A stretch of DNA of 64,000 nucleotides from Mageeibacillus sp. UBA5770 (lineage in GTDB: Bacteria > Bacillota_A > Clostridia > Saccharofermentanales > Saccharofermentanaceae), in NCBI GenBank assembly GCA_002418705.1, contig DIEQ01000135.1:1-64000 (forward strand), in the 5' to 3' direction. Position 1 is the first letter of the stretch, and each line of letters opens with the position of its first letter. A program made the position numbers and the translations under genes. The notes below the pieces were generated by a model, which had not been told where the DNA came from, searched no databases, and saw only the letters and a program-made list of their open reading frames with translations. This document shows, piece by piece, positions 44,704 to 53,372 of the stretch.

Positions 44704-45989
44704 GCCGTTTTACACCTTTTTCTTTACCGGAAACTTTACAGCTTGGCTGTGCAACCGCCGCCGCTCAAATAGAAGGCGGCGATAAAAATAATTCCTGGTA
44801 TGCGTGGGCTCAGGTCGCGGGACGTATAAAAGACGGTTCCTCACCCATTCGTGCAAATCATCACTGGGAATTATACAGGGATGACTTGCGCCTCATGTCA
44901 GAACTCGGGATTAAGCATTACCGGTTCGGTATTGAATGGAGCAGGATCGAGCCATCTGAAGGTGTATTTGATGATTCTGCAATGGAACATTACCGTGCAG
45001 AAATTGCGCTTATGATCGATTTGGGAATCAGGCCGCTTGTGACGCTTCACCATTTTTCAAACCCGCTGTGGTTTGAAGAATCGGGAGCATTTGAGACAAA
45101 GAAATGCATCCCTCTTTTTCGAAGATATGTTCAATACGCAGTCAGCCACCTGCAGGATCTGTGCACAGACTTTGTGACAATAAATGAACCCAACATCTAT
45201 GCCACAAACGGATACGTTTACGGGACCTGGCCGCCCGGGAAAAAATCCATATCTGCAGCAATGAAAGTTATGGGAAACCTTGCTCTCTGTCACATCCATG
45301 CCTATAAGGACATTCATGCAATCTTCGGAGAAAGGGATATCCGAGTCGGTTTCGCCAATCATCTCCGCGTGTTTGTTCCTTACGGAAAAAATCCCCTATA
45401 CACTCTGCAGGCCCGTATTCTTGCGTATTTGTTCCAGGATGCCATTACCAAAGCAATGGCGACCGGGAAATTCTCGTTCCCGATCGGAATTGGAACTCCG
45501 CTTGGCAGCGGACGGTATTACGATTACATCGGAATTAACTATTATTCCCGTAGCGCCATACGCAATTTTGCGGAAAAAGTCCTTCCGAATCGTCCGCTGA
45601 ACGACCTTGGATGGGATATCTATCCGGAAGGACTTTCGATTCTATGCAAAGAGCAATATATGAAATACCATGCGCCGATATGGATTACGGAAAACGGAAC
45701 ATGTGATAAAAACGACCGTTTCCGCACCGCGTATATTTATGACCATCTGAGGCAGATTACGGATGAAAATCTTCCTGTCGAACGATACTACCATTGGACA
45801 TTCATGGATAATTTTGAATGGGCGGAAGGGGAAATAGCGCCGTTCGGGCTGATTCAGTGTAATTTTGATACGCAGGAGCGCACGATTCGCCAGAGCGGCA
45901 GATTCTACAGAGATCTGATTCAAAACAGAAGAGTCAGTCCGGAGATGATCCGGCGTTATTTGGATAACAGTTCTGATGTGAATACCTGA
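44700..45989 (+). CDS. Glycoside hydrolase family 1 beta-glucosidase
   Basis: Cytoplasmic TIM-barrel glycosidase, 429 aa, slightly shorter than the usual 440-480. Acid/base Glu in VTINEPNIYA and nucleophile Glu in IWITENGTCD; also GCATAAAQIEGG at the start, TLHHFSNPLWFEESG, and HWTFMDNFEWAEG near the end that contacts the -1 sugar. No phospho-sugar binding signature that I can identify, so it may act on unphosphorylated beta-glucosides. Third gene of the kinase-DUF4432-GH1 operon. Its 3' end overlaps the convergent MBL hydrolase gene by 34 nt. Confidence 0.92.
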   Translation: MSRFTPFSLPETLQLGCATAAAQIEGGDKNNSWYAWAQVAGRIKDGSSPIRANHHWELYRDDLRLMSELGIKHYRFGIEWSRIEPSEGVFDDSAMEHYRAEIALMIDLGIRPLVTLHHFSNPLWFEESGAFETKKCIPLFRRYVQYAVSHLQDLCTDFVTINEPNIYATNGYVYGTWPPGKKSISAAMKVMGNLALCHIHAYKDIHAIFGERDIRVGFANHLRVFVPYGKNPLYTLQARILAYLFQDAITKAMATGKFSFPIGIGTPLGSGRYYDYIGINYYSRSAIRNFAEKVLPNRPLNDLGWDIYPEGLSILCKEQYMKYHAPIWITENGTCDKNDRFRTAYIYDHLRQITDENLPVERYYHWTFMDNFEWAEGEIAPFGLIQCNFDTQERTIRQSGRFYRDLIQNRRVSPEMIRRYLDNSSDVNT

Positions 45990-46924
45990 TATGTGCTTCC
46001 GTCAGTTTCAAACGTGACTGTACCTTCATCATCTGTCCTGTAAAAAGGAATATTACTGTCCGTCAGTCTTGAGATCACTGCATTGGATGGCTGTCCAAAC
46101 TTGTTCTCCCCAACGCTGATAACGGCAGCTGATGGAGTTACCGCCTGAAGAAACGGTATGGAGACGGCATTTCTGTTGCCGTGATGGCCCACAAGAAGGA
46201 CATCGCTGTTCAGATTTGTCCCCGAATGAAGAAGCTGCTGTTCGATAAATGATTCTGCGTCAGCCATCATCAGGAACGAGACGTCACCTGCCACAACCCG
46301 GAGAATAATGGAATAATCGTTTAACGCTTCATAATCACCTGAGTCATCAGAAAGTACGGTTACCGAATACCCTTCACCCGACATGAGAACTTCTCCCTTT
46401 TCGGGGTTGTGGATAACCAGTCCGTAGTCATCGATATCCTTATTTATTCCTTCGTATCTCTCGGGATCAATCAGAAGATTTACAGGAGCAGCCGGAAAAA
46501 CAATGTCTTTAACTGTACAGGCACTAAGAACTGCCGATACATTCCCGGCATGGTCACCATGCTGATGTGTAATGACCATACAATCAACTGTCTCAATATT
46601 TCTTTGCTTCAAATATGACAGCATGTTCTTCCTGCTCGAGGGCGGCCCGGAATCGACAATCATCGTTTTCCCGTCAGGGAAACGAATTAAGGCTGCGCTT
46701 CCCTGACCCACGTCAAGAATGTCAACAGTGGTTAATAAAGAACTCGCCTCTACAGGCGCTGCTCCTGAAAATGATTTTTGGAAAACGGACGGCAGAACAC
46801 GAGGCGACAATGAATAAACACTGAAAAACACGCAGAAGACGGCAAATAATGCAAAAAATGCATATACCTTATGAAAAGACCCGGGTCTATATGATCTACG
46901 TTTGGGAACACTCCATACGCTCAT
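45956..46924 (-). CDS. ComEC/Rec2-like metallo-beta-lactamase fold hydrolase, membrane anchored
   Basis: 322 aa. A single N-terminal membrane anchor (about 18-45), then an MBL domain: VDILDVGQGSAALIRFPDGK, DSGPPSSRKN, metal motif VITHQHGDHAGNVS, and VLLVGHHGNRNAVS. This is the stand-alone extracellular MBL form of the ComEC C-terminal domain, often associated with nuclease or phosphodiesterase activity. AGGGGC is 5 nt before the ATG. The stop lies inside the convergent GH1 gene. Confidence 0.9.
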   Translation of the reverse strand: MSVWSVPKRRSYRPGSFHKVYAFFALFAVFCVFFSVYSLSPRVLPSVFQKSFSGAAPVEASSLLTTVDILDVGQGSAALIRFPDGKTMIVDSGPPSSRKNMLSYLKQRNIETVDCMVITHQHGDHAGNVSAVLSACTVKDIVFPAAPVNLLIDPERYEGINKDIDDYGLVIHNPEKGEVLMSGEGYSVTVLSDDSGDYEALNDYSIILRVVAGDVSFLMMADAESFIEQQLLHSGTNLNSDVLLVGHHGNRNAVSIPFLQAVTPSAAVISVGENKFGQPSNAVISRLTDSNIPFYRTDDEGTVTFETDGSTYQVFTSELLSK

Positions 46925-46999
46925 AATTTGCCCCTTTTCTTTTATTGTATCTCATTTTTACAGGGGCTGCCAGATAAATGTTGGACAATCAAAACAAAA

Positions 47000-47479
47000 T
47001 TATTTGCCTGATCGGACAAAATATTCGCGCAGGACTGAAACGACAAAATCATGGTCATCTTTCTGCGGGAGTCCTGATACAGTGATTGTTCCAACAACAC
47101 CGACACCTTCAACGATTAGCGGAAAAGCGCCTCCGTGAGGAGCGTATTCAAACTCGGAAAGAAGCATGCTCTTCTCAATTGTCGTATTTTGCTGCTTAAG
47201 CAGGCAGTTTATATAATATGAACTGTGGAAGACCCTTCCGACCAGGCGATTCTTGCGCTTAATCCATTCGTCATTGTCGACTGTCGATCCGGGCATTGCA
47301 TAATGAAACAGCTGCTGATTGCTGCGGCAGATATCAATTGTAATGGCAAGCGAGCGGTTCTTAGCAGAATCTACCAGCAGGCTCCCGAGTTCCCATGCAT
47401 CTTCGTTGGTAAATGCCAGAAACTGCAATTCCTTTTCCTGATCTAATATTTGCTGCAATTCAGTCTGATATACATCCAT
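47000..47479 (-). CDS. UPF0303 family protein (heme-degrading-domain type)
   Basis: 159 aa from the ATG at 47479 (GAGGAGATG about 6 nt upstream). Matches UPF0303 along its length: FLAFTNEDAWELGSLLVDSA, ITIDICRSNQQLFHYAMPG, TVDNDEWIKRKNRLV, YAPHGGAFPLIVEGVGVVG and TVSGLPQKDDHDFVVSVL. Single-domain cytosolic fold related to GlcG/HbpS; function unproven. Stands alone between two minus-strand units. Confidence 0.88.
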   Translation of the reverse strand: MDVYQTELQQILDQEKELQFLAFTNEDAWELGSLLVDSAKNRSLAITIDICRSNQQLFHYAMPGSTVDNDEWIKRKNRLVGRVFHSSYYINCLLKQQNTTIEKSMLLSEFEYAPHGGAFPLIVEGVGVVGTITVSGLPQKDDHDFVVSVLREYFVRSGK

Positions 47480-47614
47480 ATATTCATCTCCTCTGAAGGA
47501 TTTATGACTTCGGAAATCCATATACATATTATAGACCTGACAGTTATGAAAAAAATACAAATATTATCCATGAAGATTCAATTATTCTTTCCTGCTGCCT
47601 GTTCATTGCAAGGT

Positions 47615-47643
47615 AAAGGGCCTCCCTTTCGGGAAGCCCTTTT
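47615..47643 (-). terminator. Terminator of the repeat-rich surface protein gene
   Basis: Minus strand GGGCTTCCC, GAAA loop, GGGAGGCCC (9 bp with one G-U), followed by TTTACCTT; 32 nt after the stop. The plus strand reads into TTTTGTATT, so it may act in both directions. Confidence 0.75.
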
Positions 47644-47674
47644 GTATTGTGTCAATTAACGTAGATTTACTTTT

Positions 47675-48526
47675 TTAATTTTCGGTCTTTTTCCGGTTGA
47701 GAACATATACTATGCTAACAGCTCCAAAAGCTGCCAGTAGAGCTACGCCCAGAGCTAAAGTTACGGGAGAATCAGATTCACCTGTTTTGGTAACGCCTAA
47801 GACCGAAGGCTTTGTCGGGTCAGCAGATGTTGTCTGACTTGTCACTCCAAGAACAGAAGGCTGCGTTGATGCAGAGGCTGTAGACTCAGTTGCTGCTGTT
47901 GATTCTGTAGCTGCTGTCGTCTCTGTTGCTGCCGTTGTCTCTGTAGCTGCTGTCGTCTCTGTTGCTGCCGTTGTCTCTGTAGCTGCTGTCGTCTCTGTTG
48001 CTGCGGTTGTCTCTGTAGCTGCGGTTGTCTCGGATACTGCTGTCGTTTCTGTAGCTGCTGTCGTCTCTGTTGTCGGAGGAGGCGGCGGAGGCGGAAGCGA
48101 TACTGATACGAGTCCGTAATGTGAGATATCAGGGATATTGTCTCCATCATTTACAGGTGACTGTAAACCGCTTGCTGAAGCTGCCGCAGGGTCAAAGGTG
48201 TATACCCTGTATCCGTCACCGCCTTTAACATAAAGGCTGTTCACCAACACATTTGTTGCCGTAAACGAAACGAATTTATTATCTGTTATTGTAAAGACGA
48301 TGTAACGATCCGTTGGCTCCATGCTTACTGACAAATCTTCGTTGAAATAAACTGTATTATCTACAAAACCTTCAACTTTATAGATCCCGCTATAGTTGCC
48401 GCTGTAATCCACGTAACTAACTGCAGGGGCATCAACTGCCATAACAACATAAGAGCTAAATACTACGACAGCTGTTAATATCGATAGAAGAACCAAATAT
48501 TGGCTTTTTGTATGTGTGTTTTTCAT
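47675..48526 (-). CDS. Secreted, Thr/Glu-repeat cell-surface protein with C-terminal anchor
   Basis: 283 aa. Signal peptide (LVLLSILTAVVVFSSYVVM), a small beta-rich domain of about 110 residues (SGNYSGIYKVEGFVDNTVYF), seven prolines, eleven (E-T/S-T-A-A-T)-type hexads, a doubled PSVLGVT motif, then TKTGESDSP, a hydrophobic helix and the basic end NRKKTEN. The C-terminus has sortase-substrate architecture with TKTGE standing where LPxTG is expected. The Thr-rich stalk probably spans the wall and may be glycosylated. The start is MKNTHTKSQ; upstream lie a long leader with competing hairpins and a strong promoter. No functional domain recognised. Confidence 0.85.
   Translation of the reverse strand: MKNTHTKSQYLVLLSILTAVVVFSSYVVMAVDAPAVSYVDYSGNYSGIYKVEGFVDNTVYFNEDLSVSMEPTDRYIVFTITDNKFVSFTATNVLVNSLYVKGGDGYRVYTFDPAAASASGLQSPVNDGDNIPDISHYGLVSVSLPPPPPPPTTETTAATETTAVSETTAATETTAATETTAATETTAATETTAATETTAATETTAATESTAATESTASASTQPSVLGVTSQTTSADPTKPSVLGVTKTGESDSPVTLALGVALLAAFGAVSIVYVLNRKKTEN
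47883..48074 (-). repeat. 18-bp coding tandem repeat (11 units), with identical 36-bp doublets
   Basis: Eleven 18-bp units encode the Thr/Glu hexads of the surface protein. Two adjacent 36-bp doublets (47919-47954 and 47955-47990) are identical, which indicates recent duplication or slippage and predicts copy-number differences between strains without frame loss. Confidence 0.9.
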
Positions 48527-48552
48527 AAATTTATCCTCATATTATTGTCTAG

Positions 48553-48600
48553 GTGAATATGCGTTATGTTCATTCACAGTTAATGCTGATCTGCTGTGAA
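48553..48600 (-). promoter_or_regulatory. Leader with two mutually exclusive hairpins
   Basis: The sequence at 48572-48579 can pair either with CTGTGAA (48594-48600, 7 bp) or with GTGAAT (48553-48558, 6 bp), but not both. Both lie in the roughly 155-nt untranslated leader of the surface protein gene. The arrangement resembles a switch; no known riboswitch class is recognised. The rest of 48601-48862 is AT-rich with the promoter only. Confidence 0.4.
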
Positions 48601-48689
48601 GTTTGTACGGTTCAATTGTTTGCTTATTTAGTCTGTTATATTTTCTTTATTGTTTTTATTGTTTATTTGTAATCGTTTCAACTAACTAC

Positions 48690-48718
48690 ATTATATACAC
48701 GTATTTTGAGGATTGCAA
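48690..48718 (-). promoter_or_regulatory. Strong sigma-A promoter of the surface protein gene
   Basis: Minus strand TTGCAA, exactly 17 nt, TATAAT; predicts a 5' leader of about 155 nt. Confidence 0.78.
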
Positions 48719-48862
48719 CAGTTCCGATAGAAATATTCGGATTTATTTTAATCAAATAATTGAACAAATTAATGCAATTTTTTTCGGCACGCGAAAACAG
48801 ACGTACGGCCATTACGGTCAGACACGCCTGCATGAAAAATATTCCTTAGACAATGAATTCGG

Positions 48863-49840
48863 TTACAGTAAGCCTTTTCCAGAGTCAGTTACTTCAAAAA
48901 GCCTCGGCGGAAAAGGTTCAAACAGTGTCTGCCCTTTCAGGTAAGGTTCATCGAAGCGAATTACCCAGGATTTAAGAATACTTAACAATACAGAAAGAGG
49001 GACACGCTTCTCGTTATATAATTCCAGGTTCTCAAGGAAAAAGGCTTTTTCATCACTGTTCAGATATTTTTTGAAATATCCAAACACATGTAAAAGTACA
49101 TTCACATTTCTTGAAATAGACGGCGGCTGCTCAAGTGATTTAACGAGCAGGTCTTCGTAAGCTTTCACTACATCAGAGAAAACAAGTCCTTCATGGTTGG
49201 CAGCAACTTTTCCCAAAGCTGCAAGATATCTTTGGCTGAAAGACATCAGCAGGTATTTATTGTCCGAGTGAAATTTGATAAGGGCAGACATCTTATCTGT
49301 AGCTTTGACTTTTTTGAAGTTCCGAAGCATAAAGATGCGGATCATAAAATTTTCCCTGATATTGAAATTAAGCAGGCGCCCTTCATTCTCGAGCGGGACA
49401 TGCGGAAACATGAGTTCTACCGAACGGCCGAATAATCCTGTCGTCCTCGCGGGCAGGGCCTGTGACTTTCCTGTGCCAAGATATACCTTCACATCATTGA
49501 TGCCGCAGGACGGTGAGCGGTGCTTCAGGATAAATCCATCGATGTCATTTTCGTCAAGCGTGTTTAGAAAAGCCTTTGAAAAATCCAGCATCTCATCGGT
49601 CTTGTCTGTTCCGTTTTTGGAAAAGACAAGTCTGTCCTCTCCCTGCTCATTCCGGATGATCCGGAGAGCCTCTCTTGGGACAGGAAGTCCGATCTCCATC
49701 TCCGGGCATACGGATACATATTCAACAAAGGGGGCCAGGCTGTCAACGAGATCGCTGTTGATCATCGTTCCGTCGTATCTGCAGTTAACATGTCCGAGAC
49801 ATTTACTGATAACGATTCTAGGCTTGTCGAATGTCCTCAT
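48863..49840 (-). CDS. DUF523 + DUF1722 fusion protein (YbgA-type)
   Basis: 325 aa from the ATG at 49840. N-terminal DUF523: ISKCLGHVNCRYDG, VCPEMEIGLPVPRE, LKHRSPSCGI, with conserved cysteines that suggest metal or Fe-S binding. C-terminal DUF1722: LIKFHSDNKYLLMSFSQRYL and a helical domain ending LKSWVIRFDEPYLKGQTLFEPFP. The fusion is a known architecture; DUF523 is discussed as a thiouracil-desulfurase-like module, but the biological role is open. Last gene of a likely HAD-acylphosphatase-DUF523 operon (23 nt after the acylphosphatase). Confidence 0.9.
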   Translation of the reverse strand: MRTFDKPRIVISKCLGHVNCRYDGTMINSDLVDSLAPFVEYVSVCPEMEIGLPVPREALRIIRNEQGEDRLVFSKNGTDKTDEMLDFSKAFLNTLDENDIDGFILKHRSPSCGINDVKVYLGTGKSQALPARTTGLFGRSVELMFPHVPLENEGRLLNFNIRENFMIRIFMLRNFKKVKATDKMSALIKFHSDNKYLLMSFSQRYLAALGKVAANHEGLVFSDVVKAYEDLLVKSLEQPPSISRNVNVLLHVFGYFKKYLNSDEKAFFLENLELYNEKRVPLSVLLSILKSWVIRFDEPYLKGQTLFEPFPPRLFEVTDSGKGLL

Positions 49841-49863
49841 ACCTTTTATCCCTCCGCAGTTTT

Positions 49864-50136
49864 TCAATATCTGATCGAAAACTCTTTTTCTTCCGGATTA
49901 AGATCAATCCTTTTCATGTCGAACCGGCTGATTGAAGAATAGCCATTTCCTTCGCGGATGATTTTCAAAAAAACTGCAATCCGGTCTTTGGGACCCTGGA
50001 CTTCTACATGAACGGTTCCATCACTGAGATTGCGGACGAACCCTGTAACGTGGCTGCCCTGTGCAGACTTACGGGCAAAATACCGAAAACCTACTCCCTG
50101 AACCCGTCCTTCGAAAATAATAGAATACCTGATCAT
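49864..50136 (-). CDS. Acylphosphatase
   Basis: 90 aa from the ATG at 50136 (AGAGGTG 6 nt upstream; a GTG three codons earlier is inside that ribosome site). Signature EGRVQGVGFRYFARKSA with the catalytic Arg and GFVRNLSDGTVHVEVQG with the catalytic Asn. Hydrolyses acyl phosphates in the cytosol. Second of three closely packed genes. Confidence 0.94.
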   Translation of the reverse strand: MIRYSIIFEGRVQGVGFRYFARKSAQGSHVTGFVRNLSDGTVHVEVQGPKDRIAVFLKIIREGNGYSSISRFDMKRIDLNPEEKEFSIRY

Positions 50137-50164
50137 TTGAGGCACCTCTAAACGAAGTTCTTTC

Positions 50165-50851
50165 TTATCGCTTATGAACGTGTGTCCATACGTCCTTTAT
50201 ATCATCAATGACGATGTCCGCACCTGCAGCAAGCAGTTCTTCGGCGGTATGTGCCGAGGTTAATCCAATACAGGTCATCCCCGCAGCTTTTCCTGCCTGG
50301 ATGCCGCTCACGGCGTCTTCGACAACAAAGCATTGGGATGGTTCGATTCCACATCGGCCGGCAGCCAGAAGATAGATGTCCGGGAAAGGTTTTTTGCGTT
50401 CAATGTCACTTCCTGTAATGACTACGTCAAAAGTATCTGCCGGCATGTCAAGTATGGACATATTTGTAGATACTTTGATCATTTCCGCACTGCTGGCAAC
50501 AGCTATCCGGCAGCCCGCTTCTTTGAGGCGAATAAGCAGTTCCCTTGTACCGGGGAATGGCCGGACAAATTGCGATGCTAATTCATGATATTTCTCATAT
50601 ACATGGTTTTTGATCGCATCACTGTATTCAACACCGTATTTTGCCGTCACGCCTCCAAGATACATGTCCTCACCCATACCGATGAAGGGCTTAAAATCAT
50701 CCGGAGTTGCCGGTGCCCCAAAATCGTGAAGTGCTATGGAAGCAATCTCGGCGAGAGCCGGCTCTGAATCAACCAGAACACCATCACAGTCAAAAAGGAC
50801 TCCAAGTGAATTGAGGTTGTCTGATACATTGTAATCGCGATTATCCTGCAT
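50165..50851 (-). CDS. HAD-superfamily phosphatase/phosphoglucomutase-like
   Basis: 228 aa. Motif I FDCDGVLVDSE with nucleophilic Asp and a helical cap of the beta-phosphoglucomutase type; motif II VASSA; motif III Lys in ERKKPFPDIYLLAA; motif IV VVEDAVSGIQAG. Either a sugar-phosphate phosphatase or beta-phosphoglucomutase; cap residues do not settle it. GGGAG is 7 nt before the ATG and a separate promoter (50886-50914) lies upstream. Confidence 0.9.
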   Translation of the reverse strand: MQDNRDYNVSDNLNSLGVLFDCDGVLVDSEPALAEIASIALHDFGAPATPDDFKPFIGMGEDMYLGGVTAKYGVEYSDAIKNHVYEKYHELASQFVRPFPGTRELLIRLKEAGCRIAVASSAEMIKVSTNMSILDMPADTFDVVITGSDIERKKPFPDIYLLAAGRCGIEPSQCFVVEDAVSGIQAGKAAGMTCIGLTSAHTAEELLAAGADIVIDDIKDVWTHVHKR

Positions 50852-50885
50852 GAAAATTCTCCCGTTCTATGCTGTAATTTGCGGA

Positions 50886-50914
50886 TATATATCCGAGTGA
50901 TTTTATCATAACAA
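50886..50914 (-). promoter_or_regulatory. Promoter of the HAD-acylphosphatase operon, with palindrome
   Basis: Minus strand TTGTTA, 17 nt, TATATA. The -10 is embedded in the perfect palindrome CGGATATATATCCG (50882-50895), which could be an operator or a weak terminator stem for the upstream operon. Confidence 0.55.
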
Positions 50915-50934
50915 TAAAAAATACAGAAAACAAA

Positions 50935-52008
50935 TTAGAGATAACCGCATTCAAGATGAACTTCCCGATTCGGCTCAGGCAGCTTTATCTTATTTTCCCT
51001 GGCCTTCATAAGATAAATCGTACTGTCAAAGCTGACGGACTTAAGCTTTTTGTATAATGGATAGTAGCGGTTATTTTTACTCATGCCGGCTACAACAATA
51101 GGGCAGTTCCTTTTTATGGCTTCGAGGGCCAGATGCGACAGAAGTTCTCTGTATACAGTCTTGTCACTGCCCTTTGCTGTCAAAAGCGTAAGTGTAAGAA
51201 CATTAGCTGTCTGACCTTCGGGGGGCAGATAAATATAGCCTGATTTTTCAAAAATATGAGCAGCCTTTCGAAGGTATTTATATATTCCGCCATAGTGTTT
51301 CACAATATACTGGCGGTAATGTCTCTGATCCCAGAGAGCGCCGAAGGCAGCCAGTTCACCGTCCTTTCTCAAGGCAAAACAATCCGATAACATCAAGCCG
51401 CTGAATTGTTCTTCCAGGTCACGTACAACAGGGAACATCTCATATTTCTTTCCCTCACTTTCAAGAAAGCTGCAGACCGTATCAAGATCATCATGACCTA
51501 TGGCACTAAAGTTGTAAGTATTGTCGATGCGGGCGCACAATGCCCCGGGATTTATCAGAAAAGTCGTATAACCGCACAGGGCAGAGAATTCCGGGAAAAA
51601 AACTCTCGGCTTTCTGCAGAAGATATTCACAGCATTCTCGTTTGCATCAAGAATCGAGCAGTAAGCAGCCGTTTTATCCCTTCTCTCATATTCCAGCGCA
51701 GTCTTGAGGAAGTGGGCGTGATTCGTGTCGCTGATTTTTTTCCGGACACCGCACACATAGGTAAATGGCGTTTCGTTCCCATTAATATAATAACTTCGGC
51801 TAATACAGACCTCCATAAAGGCCGGTTGATCGCTTTGGTCCTTAATGACACCGTAGCTGACGCTTCGACTTTCCTTCTGATATGAGTATACTGGATTAGG
51901 CCTGCGCGTATAAATCAGTTCGAGATCACCTTTGGCCGCTTCCGACTCAATCAGTTCGAGGAGCTTCCCGCCGTCGGCCGGATCCGCCTGTCTTACCTCA
52001 TATTTCAT
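50935..52008 (-). CDS. Two-domain GNAT-like acyltransferase
   Basis: 357 aa from the ATG at 52008, which overlaps the radical SAM A stop by 11 nt. The N-terminal part (EVRQADPADGGKLLELIESEAAKGDLEL) and the middle part (AIGHDDLDTVCSFLESEGKKYEMFP, then DCFALRKDGELAAFGALWDQR) read as two GNAT-fold halves; the classical acetyl-CoA loop is weak, so catalysis is uncertain. Last gene of the B12-radical SAM operon, so it may acylate or tailor the same product or act on a lipid or amino acid. A frame extending 26 codons upstream lies within the radical SAM gene and lacks a better ribosome site. Confidence 0.72.
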   Translation of the reverse strand: MKYEVRQADPADGGKLLELIESEAAKGDLELIYTRRPNPVYSYQKESRSVSYGVIKDQSDQPAFMEVCISRSYYINGNETPFTYVCGVRKKISDTNHAHFLKTALEYERRDKTAAYCSILDANENAVNIFCRKPRVFFPEFSALCGYTTFLINPGALCARIDNTYNFSAIGHDDLDTVCSFLESEGKKYEMFPVVRDLEEQFSGLMLSDCFALRKDGELAAFGALWDQRHYRQYIVKHYGGIYKYLRKAAHIFEKSGYIYLPPEGQTANVLTLTLLTAKGSDKTVYRELLSHLALEAIKRNCPIVVAGMSKNNRYYPLYKKLKSVSFDSTIYLMKARENKIKLPEPNREVHLECGYL

Positions 52009-53365
52009 CTGGCAGTTCCTTCCCGTATTTCTTATTCGTGTCCAGATTGCCGCCCAACGGGATGCCGAACCTTTTATCCACTTCAAAGTGAAAAAGTATA
52101 TTCATCATCCAGTAGACAAGTCGGACACGTCGGTTGCTGACACGGGAATGAAGTGCCCTCCCCCTCATGAAAATGGATCGGAAAGAGAAAAATTTCTGTT
52201 TGTACCGTCTGCACAGATTTCGAAGCTCCTCCGGTGTCAATTGTTTGGGCTTGTATGATATCGTTCCGAATGTGTATCCATCCTGAAGCCACCATTTATC
52301 AGAGAGAAGTCTGCCTTCCTCCTGAAAAGAGCGGTATGTTTCTGTCCCGGGAAATGCCAGAAGATGATTAAAGGCTGTGATAAAAAATGCATGTCTGGTA
52401 CAAAATGCAAGATTCTGGCGAAAGCTTTCTTCGTTATCATGATCAAATCCAAATACGAAACTGGCATAAATACTTATCCCGTTTCTGTGGATTCTTTCAA
52501 CAAGTTCGTCCCGCTCTCCGAGCTTTGTACTCCACTGCTTATTCATCTGCTTGAGGTTGACAGGGTCGATTGATTCAAATCCTATCAGAATCATGACACA
52601 TCCGCTTTCTGCCATCATGCGGATCATTTCCTCATCACGTGCAATGTCCAGCGTAACTTGTGTTGTCCATAAAATATTCAGTTTTTTGACTTCGCGGAAC
52701 AATTCCTTGGCGAACTCTTTGTCCGAGAAGATACTGTCATCTACAAAAAAGAATATCTTATGCCTGCAGCTTTTGATTTCTTCAATAATATCCGGGATTT
52801 CCCTGTGAATATACTGTCTCTGGTAATACACACGGATGGAACAGAAAGAGCAGTCATAATGACAGCCCCTTCCTATTTCCACAAGGCTGACCGGCAGATA
52901 CTTTTTCTGCTTATCCTGGTATATGCTCCTGTCAGGCTGTCCATAGTCGATTGCATTAGGACCCGTATATTCTTCTTTATATGTACCGTTTTCGATGTCG
53001 GACAGAACCTGTGACCATATCCGCTCCGCATTTCCGCGTACAAGGACATCCGCATGCTGTCTTGCATCATCAGGCAGCATGGTAATATGGTAGCCTCCCA
53101 TTATGATCTTCTTGCCTTTTTCACGAAAACGACCGGCAATCTCATAGGCGCGTCTGGCTGTATAGGTTTCCACGGTAATCACGATAACATCAGCGTCTGT
53201 CATATAATCAATCTGCTCAATCCTGTCATCGAAAAAAACACATGGATACTTATCAGGTGTAAGCCGCTTCAGGACAGCAATGGTCAGCGGTTCCATCAGC
53301 CATGACTTCAGATATGTTCCGTGCTTCTTCTTTCCGATAGCCGGTAAAATGAATGCAATCTTCAT
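51998..53365 (-). CDS. B12-binding radical SAM protein (paralogue A)
   Basis: 455 aa from the ATG at 53365; GAGG overlaps the previous stop. N-terminal cobalamin-binding Rossmann domain (residues 1-150) with TVETYTARRAYEI and IMGGYHITMLPDD; radical SAM domain with the cluster motif GCHYDCSFCSI (CX3CX2C) near residue 180, FFVDDSIFSDKEFAKELF and GFESIDPVNLKQMNK; C-terminal helical DUF4070-like part with KWWLQDGYTFG and YKPKQLTPEEL. Enzymes of this layout do C-methylation, ring contraction or C-C bond chemistry in lipids and natural products. Substrate unknown. Fourth in the tandem series. Confidence 0.9.
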   Translation of the reverse strand: MKIAFILPAIGKKKHGTYLKSWLMEPLTIAVLKRLTPDKYPCVFFDDRIEQIDYMTDADVIVITVETYTARRAYEIAGRFREKGKKIIMGGYHITMLPDDARQHADVLVRGNAERIWSQVLSDIENGTYKEEYTGPNAIDYGQPDRSIYQDKQKKYLPVSLVEIGRGCHYDCSFCSIRVYYQRQYIHREIPDIIEEIKSCRHKIFFFVDDSIFSDKEFAKELFREVKKLNILWTTQVTLDIARDEEMIRMMAESGCVMILIGFESIDPVNLKQMNKQWSTKLGERDELVERIHRNGISIYASFVFGFDHDNEESFRQNLAFCTRHAFFITAFNHLLAFPGTETYRSFQEEGRLLSDKWWLQDGYTFGTISYKPKQLTPEELRNLCRRYKQKFFSFRSIFMRGRALHSRVSNRRVRLVYWMMNILFHFEVDKRFGIPLGGNLDTNKKYGKELPDEI

Positions 53366-53372
53366 AGTATCC

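Noticed and set aside
47883..48074. CRISPR-like array
   Set aside because: Repeats are contiguous coding 18-bp units without spacers.
47842..48150. Gln/Arg-rich 102-aa frame
   Set aside because: Alternate-frame reading of the Thr/Glu repeat of the surface protein; repeats keep all frames open.
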